From NCBI RefSeq assembly GCF_010993965.1, contig NZ_WIXM01000029.1, forward strand, positions 1-48,078: 48,078 bases of DNA, written 5' to 3'. Numbering within the stretch: the first letter of the stretch is position 1; the number at the start of each line of letters is the position of its first letter. Under the pieces are notes generated by a model. The model worked only from the letters and a program-made list of their open reading frames with translations, was not told the origin of the DNA and did not search any database. A program made the position numbers and the translations under genes. Of the stretch, positions 25,833 through 34,982 are shown piece by piece. Origin of the DNA: Gracilibacillus sp. YIM 98692. GTDB taxonomy: Bacteria > Bacillota > Bacilli > Bacillales > Amphibacillaceae.

Positions 25833-26654
25833 ATGGACCGAGAATTTTTAGATCAAATCAACAACGACCATGATTTGGATCATGCCATTGCGGAAGAAAT
25901 ATCAGATGACATTGCTTATTACCGAACAATTCTATCTAATGTCGTGATGATTGGTGCTCCCGATGAAGATTGGGTTTTAGTAGATACAAGTATTCGAAAA
26001 TATCATGAACGTATTCTTCATGCTTGTGAAAAGCGATACGGTAATAAACCGCCAAAAGCCATCCTGCTTACACATGGTCATTTTGATCATGTCGGATCAG
26101 CCAAAAAGCTCGCAGAATATTGGAATATTCCTATTTATGTTCATGAAAACGAACTAGATTATGTAACAGGGGAAAAGTCTTATCCTCCTGGAGATCCAAC
26201 TGTAGGAGGGGGAATGATTTCCTTATTATCGACTATATTTCCAACAAAGCCAGAGCATTTAGAAAAATGGGTAAAAGTGTTGCCAAACGATGGTTCTATT
26301 CCTTTTTTAAAGGATTGGCGTTATATTGAGACGCCAGGCCATACACCTGGGCATATCAGCTTATTTCGTGATAGTGACAGTTGTTTAATCGCAGGGGATG
26401 CCGTTTCAACGGAGAAGCCGGAATCTTCCTGGGCGATTTTCTTTCCTTTGCAGCATATTTATGGACCACCTGCTTATTTTACGGAAGATTGGATGAAAGC
26501 AGAAGAATCAGTCAAAACTTTAGCACAATTAAAACCAGCTAATATTATTGCTGGTCATGGATTACCAATGCATGGAGAGAAAATGCAGGAAGAGTTGCAA
26601 CATTTAGCTGATCACTTTATAGATCAAGCTATCCCCAAACACAAAAGGCACTAA
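25833..26654 (+). CDS. Metallo-beta-lactamase-fold hydrolase
   Basis: A 273-residue cytosolic MBL-fold protein with the zinc motif THGHFDHVGSA (H-x-H-x-D-H), the later metal ligands in ETPGHTPGHISLF and AGDAVSTE, and a C-terminal IIAGHGLPMHG that supplies the last His. The family includes glyoxalase II-like thioesterases, lactonases and many uncharacterised hydrolases; nothing in the sequence fixes the substrate. The ATG has GGAGG eight bases upstream. It is a single gene converging on the efflux pump, with a shared terminator. Confidence 0.88.
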   Translation: MDREFLDQINNDHDLDHAIAEEISDDIAYYRTILSNVVMIGAPDEDWVLVDTSIRKYHERILHACEKRYGNKPPKAILLTHGHFDHVGSAKKLAEYWNIPIYVHENELDYVTGEKSYPPGDPTVGGGMISLLSTIFPTKPEHLEKWVKVLPNDGSIPFLKDWRYIETPGHTPGHISLFRDSDSCLIAGDAVSTEKPESSWAIFFPLQHIYGPPAYFTEDWMKAEESVKTLAQLKPANIIAGHGLPMHGEKMQEELQHLADHFIDQAIPKHKRH

Positions 26655-26688
26655 AAAGACTGGCATTCGTGACATGCTAGTCTTTTTT
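26653..26688. terminator. Bidirectional terminator
   Basis: AAAAAGACT..GCAT pairs with ATGC..AGTCTTTTTT between the convergent hydrolase and MFS genes. Its right side includes the last codons of the MFS gene. Confidence 0.8.
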
Positions 26689-28107
26689 GATTTCTGGGGC
26701 TTCCGTTTCTTGATTTTCAAGATCGGAAGGGCGGCTATTTTTAACAAAGAAAGAGAGAACCAATCCAATTAAGGTTATGATGGATAATACTAAAAACGCA
26801 GTATTGGCCCCGTATATACCTGGGAATTCCTTCTCGCTATTTTCTGCAGCTCCTTCAGCAGTAGTCATAACCGTTACTAAAATGGCCGTACCAACAGAAG
26901 CAGAGACCATACGGAATGTATTATCCATAGCAGCACCATGTGCAATTAATTTCTTTGGCAGTTGGTTTAAACCTGCTGTGGCTAGCGGCATCATCACCAT
27001 TGATATACCTAGCATTCTGAGGGAGAAAACAATCATCAAATATGTGATCGATGTTTTGTCATCTAAAATAGTAAACAGAAATGAACCGGCAGTCATCAAA
27101 ACAAAGCCTATGATAGCAAGCCATCTCGCACCAACTTTATCAAAAATCCTCCCCGTTATTGGTGACATGATTCCCGTAATAATAGCGCCTGGTAGTATGA
27201 CTAGACCCGACTCAAAAGCACTAAAATCTCTCGCATCCTGCATATATAAAGGAAGTAATGTTTCCACCCCGATCAATCCCATAAAGGCCACCATTCCTAA
27301 TGATACTGTTAATGGGAATATAGAATATTGGAAAACTCTAAACTCAAGCATTGGGTGTGCTAACTTTATTTGTCTTATAATAAATAATAGAAGTGCCACC
27401 GCACCAACAAATAATGACACTATGGTTATAACAGATGTCCATCCGTTGTTCCCTGCACTGGTGAAGCCGTAGAGTAAACCACCAAAACCAAAGGTTGATA
27501 GAATAATAGATATCACATCAACATTAGGTTTAGATATCTCCGTTACATTTTTCATGACAAAATAGGCAATGATGATATCAATAATCGCTATCGGTAATAT
27601 TATATAAAACAACACACGCCAAGAGTAATGTTCTGTCACCCAACCAGATAATGTTGGACCAATAGCAGGTGCAAACGAGATAACTAGTCCAACAAGGCCC
27701 ATAACAGAGCCGCGTTTATTTACAGGAAAAATCATTAAGAAAACAGTTTGCATGAGCGGCAGCATGACACCAGCTCCTGCTGACTGGATGACTCGTCCTG
27801 CCAATAAAACGGAAAAATTAGGTGCCACACTTGCCACTAAAGTTCCGAATGCGAAGACACTCATAGCTGCTATAAACAATTGTCTTGTTGTAAAGCGATC
27901 TATTAAAAATGCACTAACTGGAATCATAATTCCATTTACAAGCATAAAAATCGTCGTTAACCATTGTGCTGAATTAGCTGTTACTCCCATTTCATTCATA
28001 ATTGGAGGGATTGCTGTAATCATTAATGTTTGATTTAAAATAGCAATAAAGGAACCCGCAAGCAGTAAAGTCACAATTGTGCTGCGTTTATATGTAGTTT
28101 CTGCCAA
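26677..28107 (-). CDS. MFS multidrug efflux transporter, DHA2 (14-TM) family
   Basis: A 476-residue membrane pump of the DHA2 drug:H+ antiporter family (EmrB/LmrB type), about 14 hydrophobic helices. Visible motifs are LNQTLMITAIPPIM in helix 1, QWLTTIFMLVNGIMIPVSAF, the motif A-like FLIDRFTTRQLF, and the antiporter motif C region SFAPAIGPTLSGWVTEH followed by SWRVLFYI. The TTG at 28107 (AETTYKRS..) is chosen for the AAAGGGTGG just upstream; a GTG at 28140 would add 11 residues. No adjacent TetR or MarR repressor gene is present. The substrate cannot be told from sequence. Confidence 0.88.
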   Translation of the reverse strand: MAETTYKRSTIVTLLLAGSFIAILNQTLMITAIPPIMNEMGVTANSAQWLTTIFMLVNGIMIPVSAFLIDRFTTRQLFIAAMSVFAFGTLVASVAPNFSVLLAGRVIQSAGAGVMLPLMQTVFLMIFPVNKRGSVMGLVGLVISFAPAIGPTLSGWVTEHYSWRVLFYIILPIAIIDIIIAYFVMKNVTEISKPNVDVISIILSTFGFGGLLYGFTSAGNNGWTSVITIVSLFVGAVALLLFIIRQIKLAHPMLEFRVFQYSIFPLTVSLGMVAFMGLIGVETLLPLYMQDARDFSAFESGLVILPGAIITGIMSPITGRIFDKVGARWLAIIGFVLMTAGSFLFTILDDKTSITYLMIVFSLRMLGISMVMMPLATAGLNQLPKKLIAHGAAMDNTFRMVSASVGTAILVTVMTTAEGAAENSEKEFPGIYGANTAFLVLSIITLIGLVLSFFVKNSRPSDLENQETEAPEIKKD

Positions 28108-28189
28108 TATTACCACCCTTTCTAAATGGAAGTATTTCACACATTATTTCTAGTCACGAAATATATTGTATTCGTTCTTGCTATGAAAA

Positions 28190-28224
28190 GCAAAAAATAG
28201 AAACTGAGATTCAGCTTCTATTTT
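28190..28224 (-). terminator. Terminator of the desKR unit
   Basis: AAAATAGAA.CTG pairs with CAG.TTCTATTTT over the desR stop codon; the minus-strand tail is TTTTTTG. Confidence 0.8.
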
Positions 28225-28817
28225 AACCACCCTTTTTCTTTCACTTTCGCAATCGCTTCAATACGGTTTTCCACCTCTAATTTATCTAAAATGATAGAGA
28301 TATAATTGCGCACTGTTCCATGTGACAAATAAAGATCTTTTGCAATATTTTTTGTTGTCCTTCCATCTGCCATCAATTTCATCACTTCTATTTCTCTTTC
28401 TGTTAATGGATTTGGATCAGAAAAAGCTAAATCCACCAGCTCCGGTGCATATATTCGTTTTCCTTTTATAATCTGACGAATTGATTGAGCCAGGTCTTCA
28501 CTTGGGCTATCTTTTAATAAGTAACCGCTCACCTCTGCTTTTCTTGCACGCTCAAAATATCCAGGTCTTGCAAAGGTGGTTAATATAATGATCTTACAGG
28601 GATGTTGTCTTAACGCTTCTGCAGCATCCAATCCCGTTTTAACAGGCATTTCAATATCCATAATACATACATCTGGATTTTTTTCCTCTACCAGCTTTAA
28701 TACCTCTTCCCCATTACTTACTTGGCCAACTACTTCCATATCTTCTTCTAAATTGAGTAATGAACCCATTGCACCTAATAATAATTGCTGGTCTTCTGCG
28801 AGCACAATCCGAATCAT
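28218..28817 (-). CDS. desR: Response regulator DesR
   Basis: A NarL/LuxR-type response regulator of 199 residues, the same length as B. subtilis DesR. The receiver domain has the acidic pair ED near the N-terminus, phospho-acceptor Asp54 in VCIMDIEMP, the switch Thr in ILTTFARPGYF and Lys in YLLKDSPSED; the HTH covers about 135-195 (LTEREIEVMKLMADGRTTK). Phosphorylated DesR activates the desaturase gene in the cold. The start overlaps the end of desK by four bases (ATGA). A palindrome upstream of des is the likely operator. Confidence 0.93.
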   Translation of the reverse strand: MIRIVLAEDQQLLLGAMGSLLNLEEDMEVVGQVSNGEEVLKLVEEKNPDVCIMDIEMPVKTGLDAAEALRQHPCKIIILTTFARPGYFERARKAEVSGYLLKDSPSEDLAQSIRQIIKGKRIYAPELVDLAFSDPNPLTEREIEVMKLMADGRTTKNIAKDLYLSHGTVRNYISIILDKLEVENRIEAIAKVKEKGWLK

Positions 28818-29947
28818 GCTTCGCCCTCCTCTATCTGTTTAATCACTTTAGGAACCGTTACGATAAGATGAAAGCCTTTATTTGTAGTTAAAATGGTTAA
28901 TGAGCCATCTACAAAATCTAAACGTTCCTTCATTCCCTTTAATCCATGACCTGAGGATTTTTCACCTGTACTGCCCTTTCCGTTATCTTGCACCTCTATT
29001 AGAAAGGAATCTGCAGTTTCCTTCATCACAACCTTACAATAGGTGGCATCACTATGTTTCACGACATTTGTTATTGCTTCTCGCAAACACATGCTCAACA
29101 CATTCTCTATAAACATAGGGATGCTATCAACCTCACACTTTATGTCCACATGTCCCTTTATATTGGCAACTTTAAGCAATTGTTGCGTGTGCTCGATCTC
29201 GTCTTTTAATCGAACAGCACGCATATTGGACACCATTTCCCGTACTTCTTTTAAAGCCTGACGAGACACTGCCTGGATATCTTCAATTTCCCTCTTAGCG
29301 TTTTTCTTATCTTTCCCTATCAATTTCCCCGCCAATTCGCTTTTCAACCCTATCATGGATAACTTTTGCCCCAATGTGTCATGTAAATCCCGTGCAATAC
29401 GATGGCGTTCTTCTACAATGGCTAATTGATCAATTCGTCGATTCGCATCCTTTAGTTTTCCTTCTAATTCTTCCTGCTTTAACCGATTGTAACGATTAAT
29501 GGGAATAAGAATGACGCCAAGTACAGTCATAGCAAGAAAAGGAATTTGACCTAAAAGCAAAGAATAACTGAACAGAAATCCTACCGTAATCGTTAAAATG
29601 GTTGTAACGAGATGAACCACATATAACGAAATAAACGCTGCTTTCCTTCTTATATTACCAATAAAAAAAGCGATAAATAATGCAAAATAAACATAACCAA
29701 ACATAAAAGTCATGGCAATGTTGATCACCATTTCCACACTTACTGCAACATAGGAAAGACTTCCTTTTTTTGATGTAAAAGAAACCCAATACGCTGCAAA
29801 AAAGAGCAGAGTCACTGCGATCCCAAATCCAACCTCAAGGAAAGAAGTAGATCGAAATATGAAATAAAAGGGAAGGACACAAAAAATAATCCAAATGTAT
29901 AAACTAACCCCTGTATTTTTAGGAAATATATGATACCAATGTTGCAT
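28814..29947 (-). CDS. desK: Membrane-fluidity sensor histidine kinase DesK
   Basis: A thermosensor kinase of 377 residues (B. subtilis DesK 370). About five membrane helices fill residues 15-150, followed by a coiled-coil linker, the HisKA_3 motif ERHRIARDLHDTLGQ with phospho-acceptor His189, and an HATPase domain with REAITNVVKHSDA, VQDNGKG and GHGLKGMKERL. It works with DesR to sense membrane order on cooling. The ATG at 29947 is preferred for the AAGGA eight bases upstream; two ATGs at 29968 and 29965 are alternatives. It follows des after 50 bases that hold a terminator-like hairpin, so it may be partly uncoupled from des. Confidence 0.92.
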   Translation of the reverse strand: MQHWYHIFPKNTGVSLYIWIIFCVLPFYFIFRSTSFLEVGFGIAVTLLFFAAYWVSFTSKKGSLSYVAVSVEMVINIAMTFMFGYVYFALFIAFFIGNIRRKAAFISLYVVHLVTTILTITVGFLFSYSLLLGQIPFLAMTVLGVILIPINRYNRLKQEELEGKLKDANRRIDQLAIVEERHRIARDLHDTLGQKLSMIGLKSELAGKLIGKDKKNAKREIEDIQAVSRQALKEVREMVSNMRAVRLKDEIEHTQQLLKVANIKGHVDIKCEVDSIPMFIENVLSMCLREAITNVVKHSDATYCKVVMKETADSFLIEVQDNGKGSTGEKSSGHGLKGMKERLDFVDGSLTILTTNKGFHLIVTVPKVIKQIEEGEA

Positions 29948-29981
29948 ACTTACCGTCCTTTCCATCATACTCTATTATAGC

Positions 29982-30014
29982 AAAACAAACGCTTCGTTTA
30001 AGAGCGAAGCGTTT
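29982..30014 (-). terminator. Hairpin terminator between des and desK
   Basis: AAACGCTTCG (29987-29996) pairs with CGAAGCGTTT (30005-30014) across the des stop codon; the minus-strand tail is GTTTTG. A TATAAT (29963-29968 region, minus strand) follows, which may start a separate desKR transcript. Confidence 0.65.
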
Positions 30015-31065
30015 GAGATTTCGATACATTGGCCGTAGAAGTGGCGATATTTTTTCGTTGTTTTTGTTCTTTCTCCAATGTCTTTATTTCCTTAAAGCTG
30101 ACAAATGTTTTTTTCTCTTCATCATACAGACGAAACTTAATCGACTCTAGGCTTGTTTTAAGAGTTATGGTTGTAGCTTTTTGTAATGGCGGTGTATCCT
30201 GATGCGCTTTGTCTAAATGGTAATTTGGCACTCTAGGACTTAAGTGATGAACATGATGATAACCGATATTACCTGTTAACCATTCTAACCATTTTGGCAA
30301 TTTGTAATAAGAGCTGCCATCCACTGCCGCTTTCACATAATCCCATTCTGATTCATTTTCAAAATAAGAATCTTCAAATTGATGCTGTACATAGAATAGC
30401 CAAATACCAACTACACCTGCTGTATATACGATTGGAATTTGTACGAGTAATAACGTCTTCCAACCTAAAGTGAAAGTAATCGTTGTATAAATTACCGCTA
30501 GTAACGCATTAATCAAGTAAGTGTTATACCGTTCTTTTTTCTTTGCTCCTTTACGGTTGAAACGATTATCATATAAAAACAGTAATAACGGACCTAAACC
30601 GAACATGACAAAAGGATTTCGGTACAATCGATATTGTAATCGAAGCCATTTGGATGCTTCTTGATACTCTTTCACTGTCATGATCCAAATATCGCCCGTT
30701 CCACGTTGATCTAAGTTTCCACTTGTGGCGTGGTGAATGGAATGTGATCTTTTCCATTTTTCAAAAGCAAAATGCGTGAGGACACCCGTTATGGTTCCTA
30801 ACACTCTATTCCATTTTTTGTTTTGGAAAAAAGATTGATGGGCACAATCATGGAATATAATAAAGGTTCGAACCATAAATCCAGCAGCCAAAACAGAAAA
30901 TACAAGACTTAGAAGAATGGAAAGAGATAGGCTTTGGTAAGCTAAAAACCATAATAGAAAAAATGGTGGTATCGTATTCAATAGTTGTATGGCACTTGCC
31001 TTTCCATCTGGTGAAGCAAAAGGCATCACTGCTTTTCTCAATTGAGCTTGTTTCTGTTTGCTCAT
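29998..31065 (-). CDS. des: Acyl-lipid fatty acid desaturase
   Basis: An integral membrane di-iron desaturase of 355 residues that puts a cis double bond into acyl chains of membrane lipids (delta-5 in B. subtilis Des). All three histidine boxes are present: HDCAH (72-76), HSIHH (107-111) and HHVHH (269-273), with hydrophobic segments before and between them. It is almost colinear with B. subtilis Des (352 aa), including the TGNIGYHHVHHLSPRVPNY block. The start taken is the ATG at 31065 with AGGGATGA upstream; an ATG at 31074 is possible. It heads des-desK-desR, with a promoter and DesR-type palindrome at 31116-31167. Confidence 0.94.
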   Translation of the reverse strand: MSKQKQAQLRKAVMPFASPDGKASAIQLLNTIPPFFLLWFLAYQSLSLSILLSLVFSVLAAGFMVRTFIIFHDCAHQSFFQNKKWNRVLGTITGVLTHFAFEKWKRSHSIHHATSGNLDQRGTGDIWIMTVKEYQEASKWLRLQYRLYRNPFVMFGLGPLLLFLYDNRFNRKGAKKKERYNTYLINALLAVIYTTITFTLGWKTLLLVQIPIVYTAGVVGIWLFYVQHQFEDSYFENESEWDYVKAAVDGSSYYKLPKWLEWLTGNIGYHHVHHLSPRVPNYHLDKAHQDTPPLQKATTITLKTSLESIKFRLYDEEKKTFVSFKEIKTLEKEQKQRKNIATSTANVSKSQTLRS

Positions 31066-31115
31066 TGGTATCATCCCTACTTTCTCTATTTCTTACTATT
31101 TAGTGTACACCAAAC

Positions 31116-31167
31116 AGTACAAGCTTATTAGACTCACCTGTCAGGAATCTTACATGACAAATGTCAT
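31116..31167 (-). promoter_or_regulatory. des promoter with DesR-type operator
   Basis: Minus-strand CTGACA (31139-31144) and TGTACT (31116-31121) are 17 bases apart. The perfect palindrome ATGACATTTGTCAT (31154-31167) is centred about 52 bases before the inferred start site, inside the region DesR protects at B. subtilis des. Confidence 0.7.
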
Positions 31168-31186
31168 ACTCCCTTTTCTCTTAGAA

Positions 31187-31223
31187 TAAAAAACTTGGCA
31201 CCATCTGTTGTGCCAAGTTTTTT
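31187..31223 (-). terminator. Terminator of yfkAB
   Basis: AAAAAACTTGGCAC pairs with GTGCCAAGTTTTTT just after the stop at 31230. Confidence 0.9.
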
Positions 31224-31229
31224 CATATC

Positions 31230-32360
31230 TTACCTTGAAATATTGGTGGATCGTTGGGTGAAATCGATGTCTTGATAGTACGTGTTTTTTACTAATATAT
31301 TAGGACCAAGGCATTTCACTGCGGGACAGTGGCAATTCAACGATTTAGCCGTTTTAGAATCCATCCAACGATCATATGCTTTTTGTAAAGTCGTATCTTG
31401 AATATTTCCTAAAGACGGCTCTTCTTCATCCCCAAAATCGGTCACAATGACATCACCTGAAAAGATATTTACATTTAATCTAGAACGACCGTCAGGATCA
31501 TTACGAACTGTTACATTTTTTTCTCGATATAAGCGGCGAAGCAAATCCAGCTCTTTCTCACTTTTATTACAAGGATAAAAAGGCAATGTTCCAAAAAGCA
31601 TCCAAACTGACTGGTCACGGTGATTTAATAACCTTTCAATCCCTTCTTGCATCTCTTCTAATGTCAATGTCTGCAAGTCGCTAGCAAAATCAACTGGATA
31701 CATTGGATGCACTTCATGTCGCACACATCCCATCTCCATCACATGATCATGAATGGTTTCTAAATAGGGAAAAGTTCGCTTATTCAGCATTGTTTCTGCA
31801 GATACCATCACACCTTCTGCTACTAATCGTTGTGAATTTTCTACCATCCGCTCAAAATATTTCTTTCGATTTTCGATCGTAGGCTTGCGCTCCATATTCG
31901 CAAATCCTGTTTCAGCGAATTCCTCTGCTGTTCCCCAATTATGCGAAATGTGTAACACGTCTAAGTAAGGAATAATCGTTTCATACCTTGAATAAGGCAA
32001 GGTTAAATTCGAATTAATCTGAGTTCTTACTCCTCGCTCATGTGCATATCGAAGCAGCGGAACCACATATTCACGGACAGATTTCTTCGACATCATCGGC
32101 TCTCCACCCGTAATACTTAAAGTCCTCAAATGCGGTATCTCATCTAACCTTTTTTTCATCAAATCAAAAGGCAATGCATCCGGATCTTTATCCTGAAGTG
32201 TATATCCTACCGCACAGTGTGCACAGCGCATATTACATAATGTAGTTGTCGTGAACTCTATATTCGAAAGTGTCATCTCGCCATATTCTTCCACATCCAA
32301 ATAAGCTTCCCACGGATCATAATGCGGCGTAATTGGACGAATTTTTTCCATAGATGTCAT
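31230..32360 (-). CDS. yfkAB: Radical SAM/CxCxxxxC protein YfkAB
   Basis: A 376-residue radical S-adenosylmethionine enzyme of unknown reaction. The cluster motif CNMRCAHC (Cys42, 46, 49) is followed by SITGGEPMMS, the SAM-binding GGE. Near the C-terminus CHCPAVKC (Cys343, 345, 350) is the CxCxxxxC signature of the YfkAB family, possibly holding a second Fe-S cluster. Length agrees with B. subtilis YfkAB (about 373). The ATG at 32360 has GAGGGAG eight bases upstream; the frame runs back to 32387 without a site. Possible promoter on the minus strand: CCGACA (32426-32431), 18 bases, TACAAT (32402-32407). It is a single-gene unit. Confidence 0.9.
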   Translation of the reverse strand: MTSMEKIRPITPHYDPWEAYLDVEEYGEMTLSNIEFTTTTLCNMRCAHCAVGYTLQDKDPDALPFDLMKKRLDEIPHLRTLSITGGEPMMSKKSVREYVVPLLRYAHERGVRTQINSNLTLPYSRYETIIPYLDVLHISHNWGTAEEFAETGFANMERKPTIENRKKYFERMVENSQRLVAEGVMVSAETMLNKRTFPYLETIHDHVMEMGCVRHEVHPMYPVDFASDLQTLTLEEMQEGIERLLNHRDQSVWMLFGTLPFYPCNKSEKELDLLRRLYREKNVTVRNDPDGRSRLNVNIFSGDVIVTDFGDEEEPSLGNIQDTTLQKAYDRWMDSKTAKSLNCHCPAVKCLGPNILVKNTYYQDIDFTQRSTNISR

Positions 32361-32478
32361 GTTCAAGACTCCCTCTCTATCATTCATAACCTTTTCCCTC
32401 TATTGTATCAAACATGACAAGCCTTTGTCGGAACAAAAAAAACGAGCAAACCTCACCCGATCTCTTCATCCTTTCTCT

Positions 32479-32883
32479 ACATGCATAAATGTCGTAGTAG
32501 AACAAAACTGCGCAATAATCAAAATTTGTCTTGCTGTAGCTTCTTCCATTCTAGTTTGAGATGTGTGCTATCATTCGCTCCGTCAGAATACTTCGCTAAT
32601 AAAGAAGTTCTACCTTTCAGGAGAATAGGCGCATAGGAACTTATTTCTTTTGTGCTCTTTCTTTCTTCCATCAGAACACCACACAAAGCGGAGGCAAGAT
32701 ACGTAGACTCCAACGGGAACAGCGCGAGCCGCAGACTCCGAAGGAAAGCGACTTTTGCTTTCTGAGGAGGCTAAGGCCGTGCCCGTGGAAAGCGAAGTAT
32801 CTTGCCGAAGCGATTCTTTGCACTTAGCTTCGGAAGAGTGGTAGAAAGCCATGCTACAGTTATTGCATCGTATATGGATATGA
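32479..32883. repeat. Dispersed palindromic repeat element, copy R3
   Basis: Left end ACATGCATAAATGTCGTAG and ACAAAACTGCG are shared with copy R4. The core at 32701-32799 (ACGTAGACTCC..GGAGGCTAAGGCCGTGCC) is in the opposite orientation to the R4 core, and the forward arm is missing. The right end TATGGATATGACGAAC resembles the R4 right end. This fills most of the 635-base gap between yfkAB and the 657-aa gene; the frames inside it are not credible genes. Confidence 0.7.
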
Positions 32884-32920
32884 CGAACGAATTTTTATAC
32901 TAAGAACGTTCTTTTTCTTC

Positions 32921-32980
32921 ATAAAAAAAGCTATCTCAAAAGTCAGCTTGCTGATTTTGCAGCTAACTATGAGACAGCTT
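32921..32980 (-). terminator. Terminator of the three-gene operon 32996-37214
   Basis: AAGCTATCTCA pairs with TGAGACAGCTT (one G-U pair) around a 30-base loop; the minus-strand tail is TTTTTTTATG. Confidence 0.75.
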
Positions 32981-32995
32981 CTGAATCTTTATTGT

Positions 32996-34969
32996 TTAAA
33001 GGTCTACCCAAGTGTACTTCTCGCCCCAGCTCTCCTTGGCAAGTTTCTCCACTTTTTCAACAAATTGATTGTCCACCGCATAAGCATCACCTTGTTCATA
33101 TGGATTATAATGAAAGGCGTAAAGTCTTGCGGCAAATTCATGAAATGGCAGGGAAGACTCACCAGGTATCTCATCATGGCCGGTAACAGTAGGTGTAATG
33201 CCTTGTCCCCAATCCTGTGCACTATCATTATTCGGGTTATAAAAGTAAACCCGATATTTGCCGTTTGAATCCTTGGCAATTCGTTGGATTGATACAGCAT
33301 GCAATCCTAACATATGGCCAAAGGAATTGGTAATAAAAATACCAACAGGATTCGGATATATTAATTCATATCCATTATTATATTCCGGATGGTGCGTAGC
33401 ATAAAACAATCGAACAAAGCCTGGATAGTCAGCAATCGAGCCAGTTAGCGGATCAATAGTTGAACTAAATCCTCTTGGAATCCAATCTCCATAGAAGGCT
33501 GGGTTCACCCATTTATGCACATCATCCCCGCGAAACTTAGATCTTCTTACCAGCTCGCCGTAAATACGATCTAGGTGCGGAACTAAAATTAACGAAACTG
33601 GGTCCAGCTCTTCATGTAAATCATTAACTAGTCCTTCACGAAGGTTCTTAGAATGAATTCGTTGCCCTTCAAATTGTACGTCAACGTCTCCATCCCTTGC
33701 AGCACGAGGAATTAATTCTAATAAATAACCAGGTGCATGCAAAGACCATAAACTAATACCACGAGCAGTTTGACAGGTTGGGTTCATCCCTTGTCCAACT
33801 CCTAAAGGTTGCCCCAACACACTAATCACACCTGCCATCATAATATCATTGGCCGTAATCCCTTCATTGCCATTTATAGAATTTAATAATACTTTACGAA
33901 CATCTGGCTGCAGGTCTAACTCGATCAGCCTTTTTAATCCAGGGATCACTGGTGTTGATGACAATACACCTCGCTCTAACATACAAGCTAATCCGTACAA
34001 CGCCTGTCTCATTGGAGGATGTATCGCTACCGTGATGAGCTTACTAACAATATCTGCATGTTGTTCAGCATTTGCTTTTCCTTTTTTAGTTAATCGAAGT
34101 GCCTCAGGCAATAGTTTTTCACGATGCTTATTTAAATAGCGAACTAGTACAACATGATGCTTTGATACAAGCCCTGTTTCTCTCATTGATTTCGCAAATG
34201 TTCTGGCTTCTTCTTCTAGCTCTTTATCCGACATCTCTTTTAATTGTTTTCGATATTCACAGGGTTCTTGGTACTTTTGACATTTTTTCGTCGGACAAGT
34301 AATAGCTCGTACATAGCGTTTAATAGCTCTTTTATCCTGCTCATCAATATCCTTATCCAATAATGATCGAGAATTTTTAATCATGTGGACAATTCGATTT
34401 ACCATAATAGGCCGCTGTGCCACAAGATCATCAATTTCTTTTAACAATTTTCCAGATATAGGTGCTAAGGTTAATTCATCAGCTAAAAATTGAAATAACC
34501 TTTCTGCTCGATTTTTTTCTTTTTGTTTTCCTTCGATTCGGGATGCTTCTGTTTCCTCTGGAAATAGAATATCCACATTTAAGGCCATGACTTCATTTAA
34601 AAACTCTTTTGCTTGTTCTTTAGAAACATTTTGATGCTTATAGTTTCCTTTAGCGATGGCAACCATTCTTAATTCACTTAGAATCTCTACAATGGATGTC
34701 ATACCACTATCCATTAAAGATCCGGCTACTAAACGCGGTTCCAACTTAGAAGGCTCTGCCCATGGACCTCCTTCAAAAATACCCGACTCATCAAAACGAT
34801 CAGCATGTTGATACAAAAATTTCATCCCGTCTTCTTCATCCATCACTCTTGCAGCAGCTTGAAACAGGTCTGACTGATACATTTTTTTTGCATATGGAAA
34901 AGCATTTTCCAATGTATCTAGTGCCTGCATAAAAGCTTCTGTTTGATTTGTATCTACTTTTAAGCTCAC
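32996..34969 (-). CDS. Unknown 657-aa protein, possible papain-like C-terminal domain
   Basis: I do not recognise this protein. It is soluble, with no signal peptide or membrane segment. Residues 1-200 are helical; C225-x4-C230-x6-C237 may bind metal; 240-390 are helical; 390-640 look like a different, beta-containing domain. In that part GVGQGMNPTCQTARGISLW (Gln393, Cys399) and GLHAVSIQRI..YFYNPNNDSAQDWG (His557, Asn579 or Asp582) follow the Q-C-H-N order of papain-like and transglutaminase-like enzymes. This is a reading by eye only. The GTG start has AAAGGAG eight bases upstream. It lies 13 bases after the ATP-grasp gene, so the two must act together; a peptidase, amidase or acyl-transfer role is open. 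Confidence 0.75.
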   Translation of the reverse strand: MSLKVDTNQTEAFMQALDTLENAFPYAKKMYQSDLFQAAARVMDEEDGMKFLYQHADRFDESGIFEGGPWAEPSKLEPRLVAGSLMDSGMTSIVEILSELRMVAIAKGNYKHQNVSKEQAKEFLNEVMALNVDILFPEETEASRIEGKQKEKNRAERLFQFLADELTLAPISGKLLKEIDDLVAQRPIMVNRIVHMIKNSRSLLDKDIDEQDKRAIKRYVRAITCPTKKCQKYQEPCEYRKQLKEMSDKELEEEARTFAKSMRETGLVSKHHVVLVRYLNKHREKLLPEALRLTKKGKANAEQHADIVSKLITVAIHPPMRQALYGLACMLERGVLSSTPVIPGLKRLIELDLQPDVRKVLLNSINGNEGITANDIMMAGVISVLGQPLGVGQGMNPTCQTARGISLWSLHAPGYLLELIPRAARDGDVDVQFEGQRIHSKNLREGLVNDLHEELDPVSLILVPHLDRIYGELVRRSKFRGDDVHKWVNPAFYGDWIPRGFSSTIDPLTGSIADYPGFVRLFYATHHPEYNNGYELIYPNPVGIFITNSFGHMLGLHAVSIQRIAKDSNGKYRVYFYNPNNDSAQDWGQGITPTVTGHDEIPGESSLPFHEFAARLYAFHYNPYEQGDAYAVDNQFVEKVEKLAKESWGEKYTWVDL

Positions 34970-34982
34970 TTTTCCATCTCCT

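Noticed and set aside
26777-27472. 231-aa plus-strand frame
   Set aside because: It is a shadow of the MFS transporter gene, as are the shorter frames at 27752-28033.
32519-32852. Two overlapping minus-strand frames of 64 and 80 aa
   Set aside because: Both are in repeat R3 and overlap each other; composition is not protein-like.
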